A stretch of 64,000 nucleotides of DNA, from assembly GCF_009870125.1 (NCBI RefSeq), contig NC_046683.1:56063869-56127868 (forward strand). Direction: 5' to 3'. Positions 37,684 to 51,700 of the stretch are shown here, piece by piece; within the stretch, counting starts at the first letter, position 1; every line of letters begins with the position of its first letter. The position numbers and the translations under genes are program-made. This stretch comes from Drosophila pseudoobscura (Eukaryota > Arthropoda > Insecta > Diptera > Drosophilidae). The notes under the pieces were generated by a model. The model did not search any database. It was not told the origin of the DNA and saw only the letters and a list, made by a program, of their open reading frames with translations.

Positions 37684-39357
37684 GTTGTTATTCTTGATTT
37701 TTATTGAATAATTATTATTATAATTGTTATTCTTGATTTTTATCGAATAACTATTATTATAATTGTTATTCTTGATTTTTATTGAATAACTATTATGATA
37801 ATTGTTATTCTTGATTTTTATTGAATAACTATTATTATAATTGTTATTCTTGATTTTTATCGTATAATTGTTATTATAATTGTTATTCTTGATTTTTATT
37901 GAATAACTATTATTATAATTGTTATTCTTGATTTTTATTGAATAACTATTATTATAATTGTTATTCTTGATTTTTATCGTATAATTGTTATTATAATTGT
38001 TATTCTTGATTTTTATCGTATAATTGTTATTATAATTGTTATTCTTGATTTTTATCGAATAACTATTATTATAATTGTTATTCTTGATTTTTATTGAATA
38101 ACTATTATGATAATTGTTATTCTTGATTTTTATTGAATAATTGTTATTATAATTGTTATTCTTGATTTTTATTGAATAACTATTATTATAATTGTTATTC
38201 TGGATTTTTATCGAATAACTATTATTATAATTGTTATTCTTGATTTTTATTGAATAATTGTTATTATAATTGTTATTCTTGATTTTTATTGAATAACTAT
38301 TATTATAATTGTTATTCTTGATTTTTATCGAATAACTATTATTATAATTGTTATTCTTGATTTTTATTGAATAACTATTATTATAATTGTTATTCTTGAT
38401 TTTTATTGAATAATTGTTATTATAATTGTTATTCTTGATTTTTATTGAATAATTGTTATTATAATTGTTATTCTTGATTTTTATTGAATAACTATTATTA
38501 TAATTGTTATTCTTGATTTTTATCGTATAATTGTTATTATAATTGTTATTCTTGATTTTTATTGAATAACTATTATTATAATTGTTATTCTTGATTTTTA
38601 TTGAATAATTGTTATTATAATTGTTATTCTTGATTTTTATTGAATAATTGTTATTATAATTGTTATTCTTGATTTTTATTGAATAACTATTATTATAATT
38701 GTTATTCTTGATTTTTATCGTATAATTGTTATTCTTGATTTTTATTGAATAACTATTATTATAATTGTTATTCTTGATTTTTATTGAATAACTATTATTA
38801 TAATTGTTATTCTTGATTTTTATTGAATAATTGTTATTATAATTGTTATTCTTGATTTTTATTGAATAACTATTATTATAATTGTTATTCTTGATTTTTA
38901 TCGTATAATTGTTATTATAATTGTTATTCTTGATTTTTATCGTATAATTGTTATTATAATTGTTATTCTTGATTTTTATTGAATAACTATTATTATAATT
39001 GTTATTCTTGATTTTTATTGAATAACTATTATTATAATTGTTATTCTTGATTTTTATTGAATAACTATTATTATAATTGTTATTCTTGATTTTTATCGTA
39101 TAATTGTTATTATAATTGTTATTCTTGATTTTTATCGTATAATTGTTATTATAATTGTTATTCTTGATTTTTATTGAATAACTATTATTATAATTGTTAT
39201 TCTTGATTTTTATTGAATAACTATTATTATAATTGTTATTCTTGATTTGTATCGTATAATTGTTATTATAATTGTTATTCTTGATTTTTATCGTATAATT
39301 GTTATTCTTGATTTTTATTAAATAATTGTTATTATAATTGTTATTCTTGATTTTTAT
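37684..39357 (+). repeat. 39-bp AT-rich satellite, about 43 tandem copies
   Basis: Each unit contains ttgttattcttgatttttat followed by a variable segment and attataa. Unit variants are tgaataactattatt, tcgaataactattatt, tgaataattgttatt, tcgtataattgttatt and a tatgataa version, intermixed along the array. Two units (around 38712-38738 and 39291-39317) lack 12 bp. Non-coding, with no long frame. It passes abruptly into the 319-bp array. Confidence 0.97.
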
Positions 39358-39700
39358 TTTACCCTCCCGATCCTGGGAGAGTTGGTCCTTTACCGATCTG
39401 GCCCTATGTTACTGAGATATAGCCTTCTGAAGATTTGGATTTGCATATCATTAAAATACTGGTTTCTTCTGCACGCCATACCTCTGCAATACGGCATGTC
39501 TTGTCGTGTTTAGGAGAGTCCTGGCAATCGACAGCAATGGGAAAAAAAGACATCCATTTTTTTACGATTTTCGCAAAAAATCATGATGGTTACATCATTA
39601 AATTTGCCAAAAATCGGCCTCATTTTCAAAGTCGAGATTTTGATGCCGAACGACAGGCTGGATCCTCCCGATCCTGGGAGAGTTGGTCTCTCACCGAACT
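39358..39700 (+). repeat. Divergent edge monomer of the 319-bp satellite
   Basis: The first unit differs from the rest at many sites (ggtcctttaccgat, ctatgttactgag, ccttctgaagatttgg, cgacagcaatggg). It also lacks the cagccgatcggggcg segment (gcaatacggcatgtc). This is the decay expected of a unit at an array boundary, where exchange-driven homogenisation is weakest. Confidence 0.85.
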
Positions 39701-39786
39701 GGCCCTATTTGTCTGAGATATAGCTCTCCTAGGAGTTGGTTTTGCATATCGAAAGAACACAAGTTTCTTCTGCACGCTATATCTCT

Positions 39787-42700
39787 GCGCCTCATTTTCA
39801 AAGTCGAGATTTTGATGCGGTTCGAAAGTCTGGATCCTCTCGATCCTGGGAGAGTTGGTCTCTCACCGATCTGGCCCTATTTGTCTGAGATATAGCCTTC
39901 CTAGGAGTTAGTTTTGCATATCCCTAGAATACAGGTTTCTTCAGCACGCTATATCTCTGCAATATGGCAGCCGATCGGGGCGCGGCATGTCTTTTCATGA
40001 TGAGGCGAGTCCTGCCAATTGACTGCAATCGGTAAAAAGGACATCCATTTTTTCACGATTTTCGCAAAAAATCATGATGGTTACATCATTAAATTTGCCA
40101 AAAATCGGCCTCATTTTCAAAGTCGAGATTTTGATGCCGAACGACAGGCTGGATCCTCCCGATCCTGGGAGAGTTGGTCTCTCACCGAACTGGCCCTATT
40201 TGTCTGAGATATAGCTCTCCTAGGAGTTGGTTTTGCATATCGAAAGAACACAAGTTTCTTCTGCACGCTATATCTCTGCGCCTCATTTTCAAAGTCGAGA
40301 TTTTGATGCGGTTCGAAAGTCTGGATCCTCTCGATCCTGGGAGAGTTGGTCTCTCACCGATCTGGCCCTATTTGTCTGAGATATAGCCTTCCTATGAGTT
40401 AGTTTTGCATATCCCTAGAATACAGGTTTCTTCAGCACGCTATATCTCTGCAATATGGCAGCCGATCGGGGCGCGGCATGTCTTTTCATGATGAGGCGAG
40501 TCCTGCCAATTGACTGCAATCGGAAAAAAGGACATCCATTTTTTCACGATTTTCGCAAAAAATCATGATGGTTACATCATTAAATTTGCCAAAAATCGGC
40601 CTCATTTTCAAAGTCGAGATTTTGATGCCGAACGACAGGCTGGATCCTCCCGATCCTGGGAGAGTTGGTCTCTCACCGAACTGGCCCTATTTGTCTGAGA
40701 TATAGCTCTCCTAGGAGTTGGTTTTGCATATCCCTAGAATACAGGTTTCTTCTACACGCTATATCTCTGCAATATGGCAGCCGATCGGGGCGCGGCATGT
40801 CTTTTCATGATCGGGCGAGTCCTGCCAATTGACTGCAATCGGAAAAAAGGACATCCATTTTTTCACGATTTTCGCAAAAAATCATGATGGTTACATCATT
40901 AAATTTGCCAAAAATCGGCCTCATTTTCAAAGTCGAGATTTTGATGCCGAACGACAGGCTGGATCCTCCCGATCCTGGGAGAGTTGGTCTCTCACCGATC
41001 TGGCCCTATTTGTCTGAGATATAGCCTTCCTAGGAGTTAGTTTTGCAAATCCCTAGAATACTGGTTTCTTCTGCACGCTATATCTCTGCAATATGGCAGC
41101 CGATCGGGGCGCGGCATGTCTTTTCATGATCGGGCGAGTCCTGCCAATTGACTGCAATCGGAAAAAAGGACATCCATTTTTTCACGATTTTCGCAAAAAA
41201 TCATGATGGTTACATCATTAAATTTGCCAAAAATCGGCCTCATTTTCAAAGTCGAGATTTTGATGCCGAACGACAGGCTGGATCCTCCCGATCCTGGGAG
41301 AGTTGTTCTCTCACCGATCTGGCCCTATTTGTCTGAGATATAGCCTTCCTAGGAGTTAGTTTTGCATATCCCTAGAATACTGGTTTCTTCTGCACGCTAT
41401 ATCTCTGCAATATGGCAGCCGATCGGGGCGCGGCATGTCTTTTCATGATCGGGCGAGTCCTGCCAATTGACTGCAATCGGAAAAAAGGACATCGATTTTT
41501 TCACGATTTTCGCAAAAAATCATGATGGTTACATCATTAAATTTGCCAAAAATCGGCCTCATTTTCAAAGTCGAGATTTTGATGCCGAACGACAGGCTGG
41601 ATCCTCCCGATCCTGGGAGAGTTGGTCTCTCACCGAACTGGCCCTATTTGTCTGAGATATAGCTCTCCTAGGAGTTGGTTTTGCATATCCCTAGAATACA
41701 GGTTACTTCTACACGCTATATCTCTGCAATATGGCAGCCGATCGGGGCGCGGCATGTCTTTTCATGATCGGGCGAGTCCTGCCAATTGACTGCAATCGGA
41801 AAAAAGGACATCCATTTTTTCACGATTTTCGCAAAAAATCATGATGGTTACATCATTAAATTTTCAAAAAATCGGCCTCATTTTCAAAATCGAAATTCTG
41901 ATGCGGTTCGAAAGTCTGGATCCTCCCGATCCTGGGAGAGCTGGTCTCTCACCGATCTGGCCCTATTTGTCTGAGATATAGCTCTCCTAGGAGTTGGTTT
42001 TGCATATCCCTAGAATACAGGTTTCTTCTACACGCTATATCTCTGCAATATGGCAGCCGATCGGGGCGCGGCATGTCTTTTCATGATCGGGCGAGTCCTG
42101 CCAATTGACTGCAATCGGAAAAAAGGACATCCATTTTTTCACGATTTTCGCAAAAAATCATGATGGTTACATCATTAAATTTGCCAAAAATCGGCCTCAT
42201 TTTCAAAGTCGAGATTTTGATGCCGAACGACAGGCTGGATCCTCCCGATCCTGGGAGAGTTGGTCTCTCACCGATCTGGCCCTATTTGTCTGAGATATAG
42301 CCTTCCTAGGAGTTAGTTTTGCAAATCCCTAGAATACTGGTTTCTTCTGCACGCTATATCTCTGCAATATGGCAGCCGATCGGGGCGCGGCATGTCTTTT
42401 CATGATCGGGCGAGTCCTGCCAATTGACTGCAATCGGAAAAAAGGACATCCATTTTTTCACGATTTTCGCAAAAAATCATGATGGTTACATCATTAAATT
42501 TTCAAAAAATCGGCCTCATTTTCAAAATCGAAATTCTGATGCGGTTCGAAAGTCTGGATCCTCCCGATCCTGGGAGAGCTGGTCTCTCACCGATCTGGCC
42601 CTATTTGCCTGAGATATAGCCCTCCTAGGAGTTGGTATTGCATATCCCTAGAATACAGGTTTCTTCTGCACGCTATATCTCTGCAATACGGCAGCCGATC

Positions 42701-45700
42701 GGGGCGCGGCATGTCTTTTCATGATCGGGCGAGTCCTGCCAATTGACTGCAATCGGAAAAAAGGACATCCATTTTTTCACGATTTTCGCAAAAAATCATG
42801 ATGGTTACATCATTAAATTTGCCAAAAATCGGCCTCATTTTCAAAGTCGAGATTTTGATGCCGAACGACAGGCTGGATCCTCCCGATCCTGGGAGAGTTG
42901 GTCTCTCACCGATCTGGCCCTATTTGTCTGAGATATAGCCTTCCTAGGAGTTAGTTTTGCATATCCCTAGAATACTGGTTTCTTCTGCACGCTATATCTC
43001 TGCAATATGGCAGCCGATCGGGGCGCGGCATGTCTTTTCATGATCGGGCGAGTCCTGCCAATTGACTGCAATCGGAAAAAAGGACATCCATTTTTTCACG
43101 ATTTTCGCAAAAAATCATGATGGTTACATCATTAAATTTGCCAAAAATCGGCCTCATTTTCAAAGTCGAGATTTTGATGCCGAACGACAGGCTGGATCCT
43201 CCCGATCCTGGGAGAGTTGGTCTCTCACCGATCTGGCCCTATTTGTCTGAGATATAGCCTTCCTAGGAGTTAGTTTTGCAAATCCCTAGAATACTGGTTT
43301 CTTCTGCACGCTATATCTCTGCAATATGGCAGCCGATCGGGGCGCGGCATGTCTTTTCATGATCGGGCGAGTCCTGCCAATTGACTGCAATCGGAAAAAA
43401 GGACATCCATTTTTTCACGATTTTCGCAAAAAATCATGATGGTTACATCATTAAATTTGCCAAAAATCGGCCTCATTTTCAAAGTCGAGATTTTGATGCC
43501 GAACGACAGGCTGGATCCTCCCGATCCTGGGAGAGTTGGTCTCTCACCGATCTGGCCCTATTTGTCTGAGATATAGCCTTCCTAGGAGTTAGTTTTGCAT
43601 ATCCCTAGAATACAGGTTTCTTCTGCACGCTATATCTCTGCAATATGGCAGCCGATCGGGGCGCGGCATGTCTTTTCATGATCGGGCGAGTCCTGCCAAT
43701 TGACTGCAATCGGAAAAAAGGACATCCATTTTTTCACGATTTTCGCAAAAAATCATGATGGTTACATCATTAAATTTTCAAAAAATCGGCCTCATTTTCA
43801 AAATCGAAATTCTGATGCGGTTCGAAAGTCTGGATCCTCCCGATCCTGGGAGAGCTGGTCTCTCACCGATCTGGCCCTATTTGCTTGAGATATAGCCCTC
43901 CTAGGAGTTGGTATTGCATATCCCTAGAATACAGGTTTCTTCTGCACGCTATATCTCTGCAATACGGCAGCCGATCGGGGTGCGGTATGTCTTTTCACGA
44001 TCGGGCGAGTCCTGCCAATCGATTGCAATCGGAAAAAAGGACATCCATTATTTCACGGTTTTCGCAAAAAATCATGATGGTTACATCATTAAATTTGCCA
44101 AAAATCGGCCTCATTTTCAAAGTCGAGATTTTGATGCGGTTCGAAAGTCTGGATCCTCTCGATCCTGGGAGAGTTGGTCTCTCACCGATCTGGCCCTATT
44201 TGTCTGAGATATAGCTCTCCTAGGAGTTAGTTTTGCATATCCCTAGAATACAGGTTTCTTCTACACGCTATATCTCTGCAATATGGCAGCCGATCGGGGC
44301 GCGGCATGTCTTTTCATGATCGGGCGAGTCCTGCCAATTGACTGCAATCGGAAAAAAGGACATCCATTTTTTCACGATTTTCGCAAAAAATCATGATGGT
44401 TACATCATTAAATTTGCCAAAAATCGGCCTCATTTTCAAAGTCGAGATTTTGATGCCGAACGACAGGCTGGATCCTCCCGATCCTGGGAGAGTTGGTCTC
44501 TCACCGAACTGGCCCTATTTGTCTGAGATATAGCTCTCCTAGGAGTTGGTTTTGCATATCCCTAGAATACAGGTTTCTTCTACACGCTATATCTCTGCAA
44601 TATGGCAGCCGATCGGGGCGCGGCATGTCTTTTCATGATCGGGCGAGTCCTGCCAATTGACTGCAATCGGAAAAAAGGACATCCATTTTTTCACGATTTT
44701 CGCAAAAAATCATGATGGTTACATCATTAAATTTGCCAAAAATCGGCCTCATTTTCAAAGTCGAGATTTTGATGCCGAACGACAGGCTGGATCCTCCCGA
44801 TCCTGGGAGAGTTGGTCTCTCACCGAACTGGCCCTATTTGTCTGAGATATAGCTCTCCTAGGAGTTGGTTTTGCATATCCCTAGAATACAGGTTTCTTCT
44901 ACACGCTATATCTCTGCAATATGGCAGCCGATCGGGGCGCGGCATGTCTTTTCATGATCGGGCGAGTCCTGCCAATTGACTGCAATCGGAAAAAAGGACA
45001 TCCATTTTTTCACGATTTTCGCAAAAAATCATGATGGTTACATCATTAAATTTGCCAAAAATCGGCCTCATTTTCAAAGTCGAGATTTTGATGCCGAACG
45101 ACAGGCTGGATCCTCCCGATCCTGGGAGAGTTGGTCTCTCACCGAACTGGCCCTATTTGTCTGAGATATAGCTCTCCTAGGAGTTGGTTTTGCATATCCC
45201 TAGAATACAGGTTTCTTCTACACGCTATATCTCTGCAATATGGCAGCCGATCGGGGCGCGGCATGTCTTTTCATGATCGGGCGAGTCCTGCCAATTGACT
45301 GCAATCGGAAAAAAGGACATCCATTTTTTCACGATTTTCGCAAAAAATCATGATGGTTACATCATTAAATTTGCCAAAAATCGGCCTCATTTTCAAAGTC
45401 GAGATTTTGATGCGGTTCGAAAGTCTGGATCCTCTCGATCCTGGGAGAGTTGGTCTCTCACCGATCTGGCCCTATTTGTCTGAGATATAGCTCTCCTAGG
45501 AGTTAGTTTTGCATATCCCGTAGAATACAGGTTTCTTCTGCACGCTATATCTCTGCAATATGGCAGCCGATCGGGGCGCGGCATGTCTTTTCATGATCGG
45601 GCGAGTCCTGCCAATTGACTGCAATCGGAAAAAAGGACATCGATTTTTTCACGATTTTCGCAAAAAATCATGATGGTTACATCATTAAATTTGCCAAAAA

Positions 45701-48700
45701 TCGGCCTCATTTTCAAAGTCGAGATTTTGATGCCGAACGACAGGCTGGATCCTCCCGATCCTGGGAGAGTTGGTCTCTCACCGATCTGGCCCTATTTGTC
45801 TGAGATATAGCCTTCCTAGGAGTTAGTTTTGCATATCCCTAGAATACTGGTTTCTTCTGCACGCTATATCTCTGCGCCTCATTTTCAAAGTCGAGATTTT
45901 GATGCCGAACGACAGGCTGGATCCTCCCGATCCTGGGAGAGTTGGTCTCTCACCGATCTGGCCCTATTTGTCTGAGATATAGCTCTCCTAGGAGTTGGTT
46001 TTGCATATCCAGGTAGAATACAGGTTTCTTCTGCACGCTATATCTCTGCAATATGGCAGCCGATCGGGGCGCGGCATGTCTTTTCATGATCGGGCGAGTC
46101 CTGCCAATTGACTGCAATCGGAAAAAAGGACATCGATTTTTTCACGATTTTCGCAAAAAATCATGATGGTTACATCATTAAATTTGCCAAAAATCGGCCT
46201 CATTTTCAAAGTCGAGATTTTGATGCCGAACGACAGGCTGGATCCTCCCGATCCTGGGAGAGTTGGTCTCTCACCGATCTGGCCCTATTTGTCTGAGATA
46301 TAGCTCTCCTAGGAGTTGGTTTTGCATATCCAGGTAGAATACAGGTTTCTTCTGCACGCTATATCTCTGCAATATGGCAGCCGATCGGGGCGCGGCATGT
46401 CTTTTCATGATCGGGCGAGTCCTGCCAATTGACTGCAATCGGAAAAAGGACATCGATTTTTTCACGATTTTCGCAAAAAATCATGATGGTTACATCATTA
46501 AATTTGCCAAAAATCGGCCTCATTTTCAAAGTCGAGATTTTGATGCCGAACGACAGGCTGGATCCTCCCGATCCTGGGAGAGTTGGTCTCTCACCGAACT
46601 GGCCCTATTTGTCTGAGATATAGCTCTCCTAGGAGTTGGTTTTGCATATCCAGGTAGAATACCGGATTCTTCTGCACGCTATATCTCTGCAATATGGCAG
46701 CCGATCGGGGCGCGGCATGTCTTTTCATGATCGGGCGAGTCCTGCCAATTGACTGCAATCGGAAAAAAGGACATCCATTTTTTCACGATTTTCGCAAAAA
46801 ATCATGATGGTTACATCATTAAATTTTCAAAAAATCGGCCTCATTTTCAAAATCGAAATTCTGATGCGGTTCGAAAGTCTGGATCCTCCCGATCCTGGGA
46901 GAGCTGGTCTCTCACCGATCTGGCCCTATTTGCCTGAGATATAGCCCTCCTAGGAGTTGGTATTGCATATCCCTAGAATACAGGTTTCTTCTGCACGCTA
47001 TATCTCTGCAATACGGCAGCCGATCGGGGCGCGGCATGTCTTTTCATGATCGGGCGAGTCCTGCCAATTGACTGCAATCGGAAAAAAGGACATCCATTTT
47101 TTCACGATTTTCGCAAAAAATCATGATGGTTACATCATTAAACTTGCCAAAAATCGGCCTCATTTTCAAAGTCGAGATTTTGATGCCGAACGACAGGCTG
47201 GATCCTCCCGATCCTGGGAGAGTTGGTCTCTCACCGATCTGGCCCTATTTGTCTGAGATATAGCCTTCCTAGGAGTTAGTTTTGCATATCCCTAGAATAC
47301 TGGTTTCTTCTGCACGCTATATCTCTGCAATATGGCAGCCGATCGGGGCGCGGCATGTCTTTTCATGATCGGGCGAGTCCTGCCAATTGACTGCAATCGG
47401 AAAAAAGGACATCCATTTTTTCACGATTTTCGCAAAAAATCATGATGGTTACATCATTAAATTTGCCAAAAATCGGCCTCATTTTCAAAGTCGAGATTTT
47501 GATGCCGAACGACAGGCTGGATCCTCCCGATCCTGGGAGAGTTGGTCTCTCACCGATCTGGCCCTATTTGTCTGAGATATAGCCTTCCTAGGAGTTAGTT
47601 TTGCAAATCCCTAGAATACTGGTTTCTTCTGCACGCTATATCTCTGCAATATGGCAGCCGATCGGGGCGCGGCATGTCTTTTCATGATCGGGCGAGTCCT
47701 GCCAATTGACTGCAATCGGAAAAAAGGACATCCATTTTTTCACGATTTTCGCAAAAAATCATGATGGTTACATCATTAAATTTTCAAAAAATCGGCCTCA
47801 TTTTCAAAGTCGAGATTTTGATGCCGAACGACAGGCTGGATCCTCCCGATCCTGGGAGAGTTGGTCTCTCACCGATCTGGCCCTATTTGTCTGAGATATA
47901 GCCTTCCTAGGAGTTAGTTTTGCAAATCCCTAGAATACTGGTTTCTTCTGCACGCTATATCTCTGCAATATGGCAGCCGATCGGGGCGCGGCATGTCTTT
48001 TCATGATCGGGCGAGTCCTGCCAATTGACTGCAATCGGAAAAAAGGACATCCATTTTTTCACGATTTTCGCAAAAAATCATGATGGTTACATCATTAAAT
48101 TTGCCAAAAATCGGCCTCATTTTCAAAGTCGAGATTTTGATGCCGAACGACAGGCTGGATCCTCCCGATCCTGGGAGAGTTGGTCTCTCACCGATCTGGC
48201 CCTATTTGTCTGAGATATAGCCTTCCTAGGAGTTAGTTTTGCATATCCCTAGAATACTGGTTTCTTCTGCACGCTATATCTCTGCAATATGGCAGCCGAT
48301 CGGGGCGCGGCATGTCTTTTCATGATCGGGCGAGTCCTGCCAATTGACTGCAATCGGAAAAAAGGACATCCATTTTTTCACGATTTTCGCAAAAAATCAT
48401 GATGGTTACATCATTAAATTTTCAAAAAATCGGCCTCATTTTCAAAATCGAAATTCTGATGCGGTTCGAAAGTCTGGATCCTCCCGATCCTGGGAGAGCT
48501 GGTCTCTCACCGATCTGGCCCTATTTGCTTGAGATATAGCCCTCCTAGGAGTTGGTATTGCATATCCCTAGAATACAGGTTTCTTCTGCACGCTATATCT
48601 CTGCAATACGGCAGCCGATCGGGGTGCGGTATGTCTTTTCACGATCGGGCGAGTCCTGCCAATCGATTGCAATCGGAAAAAAGGACATCCATTATTTCAC

Positions 48701-51700
48701 GATTTTCGCAAAAAATCATGATGGTTACATCATTAAATTTGCCAAAAATCGGCCTCATTTTCAAAGTCGAGATTTTGATGCGGTTCGAAAGTCTGGATCC
48801 TCTCGATCCTGGGAGAGTTGGTCTCTCACCGATCTGGCCCTATTTGTCGGAGATATAGCTCTCCTAGGAGTTAGTTTTGCATATCCCTAGAATACAGGTT
48901 TCTTCTGCACGCTATATCTCTGCAATATGGCAGCCGATCGGGGCGCGGCATGTCTTTTCATGATCGGGCGAGTCCTGCCAATTGACTGCAATCGGAAAAA
49001 AGGACATCCATTTTTTCACGATTTTCGCAAAAAATCATGATGGTTACATCATTAAATTTGCCAAAAATCGGCCTCATTTTCAAAGTCGAGATTTTGATGC
49101 CGAACGACAGGCTGGATCCTCCCGATCCTGGGAGAGTTGGTCTCTCACCGATCTGGCCCTATTTGTCTGAGATATAGCCTTCCTAGGAGTTAGTTTTGCA
49201 TATCCCTAGAATACTGGTTTCTTCTGCACGCTATATCTCTGCAATATGGCAGCCGATCGGGGCGCGGCATGTCTTTTCATGATCGGGCGAGTCCTGCCAA
49301 TTGACTGCAATCGGAAAAAAGGACATCGATTTTTTCACGATTTTCGCAAAAAATCATGATGGTTACATCATTAAATTTGCCAAAAATCGGCCTCATTTTC
49401 AAAGTCGAGATTTTGATGCCGAACGACAGGCTGAATCCTCCCGATCCTGGGAGAGTTGGTCTCTCACCGAACTGGCCCTATTTGTCTGAGATATAGCTCT
49501 CCTAGGAGTTGGTTTTGCATATCCAGGTAGAATACAGGATTCTTCTGCACGCTATATCTCTGCAATATGGCAGCCGATCGGGGCGCGGCATGTCTTTTCA
49601 TGATCGGGCGAGTCCTGCCAATTGACTGCAATCGGAAAAAAGGACATCCATTTTTTCACGATTTTCGCAAAAAATCATGATGGTTACATCATTAAATTTT
49701 CAAAAAATCGGCCTCATTTTCAAAATCGAAATTCTGATGCGGTTCGAAAGTCTGGATCCTCCCGATCCTGGGAGAGCTGGTCTCTCACCGATCTGGCCCT
49801 ATTTGCCTGAGATATAGCCCTCCTAGGAGTTGGTATTGCATATCCCTAGAATACAGGTTTCTTCTGCACGCTATATCTCTGCAATACGGCAGCCGATCGG
49901 GGCGCGGCATGTCTTTTCATGATCGGGCGAGTCCTGCCAATTGACTGCAATCGGAAAAAAGGACATCCATTTTTTCACGATTTTCGCAAAAAATCATGAT
50001 GGTTACATCATTAAATTTGCCAAAAATCGGCCTCATTTTCAAAGTCGAGATTTTGATGCCGAACGACAGGCTGGATCCTCCCGATCCTGGGAGAGTTGGT
50101 CTCTCACCGATCTGGCCCTATTTGTCTGAGATATAGCCTTCCTAGGAGTTAGTTTTGCATATCCCTAGAATACTGGTTTCTTCTGCACGCTATATCTCTG
50201 CAATATGGCAGCCGATCGGGGCGCGGCATGTCTTTTCATGATCGGGCGAGTCCTGCCAATTGACTGCAATCGGAAAAAAGGACATCCATTTTTTCACGAT
50301 TTTCGCAAAAAATCATGATGGTTACATCATTAAATTTGCCAAAAATCGGCCTCATTTTCAAAGTCGAGATTTTGATGCCGAACGACAGGCTGGATCCTCC
50401 CGATCCTGGGAGAGTTGGTCTCTCACCGATCTGGCCCTATTTGTCTGAGATATAGCCTTCCTAGGAGTTAGTTTTGCAAATCCCTAGAATACTGGTTTCT
50501 TCTGCACGCTATATCTCTGCAATATGGCAGCCGATCGGGGCGCGGCATGTCTTTTCATGATCGGGCGAGTCCTGCCAATTGACTGCAATCGGAAAAAAGG
50601 ACATCCATTTTTTCACGATTTTCGCAAAAAATCATGATGGTTACATCATTAAATTTTCAAAAAATCGGCCTCATTTTCAAAGTCGAGATTTTGATGCCGA
50701 ACGACAGGCTGGATCCTCCCGATCCTGGGAGAGTTGGTCTCTCACCGATCTGGCCCTATTTGTCTGAGATATAGCCTTCCTAGGAGTTAGTTTTGCAAAT
50801 CCCTAGAATACTGGTTTCTTCTGCACGCTATATCTCTGCAATATGGCAGCCGATCGGGGCGCGGCATGTCTTTTCATGATCGGGCGAGTCCTGCCAATTG
50901 ACTGCAATCGGAAAAAAGGACATCCATTTTTTCACGATTTTCGCAAAAAATCATGATGGTTACATCATTAAATTTGCCAAAAATCGGCCTCATTTTCAAA
51001 GTCGAGATTTTGATGCCGAACGACAGGCTGGATCCTCCCGATCCTGGGAGAGTTGGTCTCTCACCGATCTGGCCCTATTTGTCTGAGATATAGCCTTCCT
51101 AGGAGTTAGTTTTGCATATCCCTAGAATACTGGTTTCTTCTGCACGCTATATCTCTGCAATATGGCAGCCGATCGGGGCGCGGCATGTCTTTTCATGATC
51201 GGGCGAGTCCTGCCAATTGACTGCAATCGGAAAAAAGGACATCCATTTTTTCACGATTTTCGCAAAAAATCATGATGGTTACATCATTAAATTTTCAAAA
51301 AATCGGCCTCATTTTCAAAATCGAAATTCTGATGCGGTTCGAAAGTCTGGATCCTCCCGATCCTGGGAGAGCTGGTCTCTCACCGATCTGGCCCTATTTG
51401 CTTGAGATATAGCCCTCCTAGGAGTTGGTATTGCATATCCCTAGAATACAGGTTTCTTCTGCACGCTATATCTCTGCAATACGGCAGCCGATCGGGGTGC
51501 GGTATGTCTTTTCACGATCGGGCGAGTCCTGCCAATCGATTGCAATCGGAAAAAAGGACATCCATTATTTCACGATTTTCGCAAAAAATCATGATGGTTA
51601 CATCATTAAATTTGCCAAAAATCGGCCTCATTTTCAAAGTCGAGATTTTGATGCGGTTCGAAAGTCTGGATCCTCTCGATCCTGGGAGAGTTGGTCTCTC

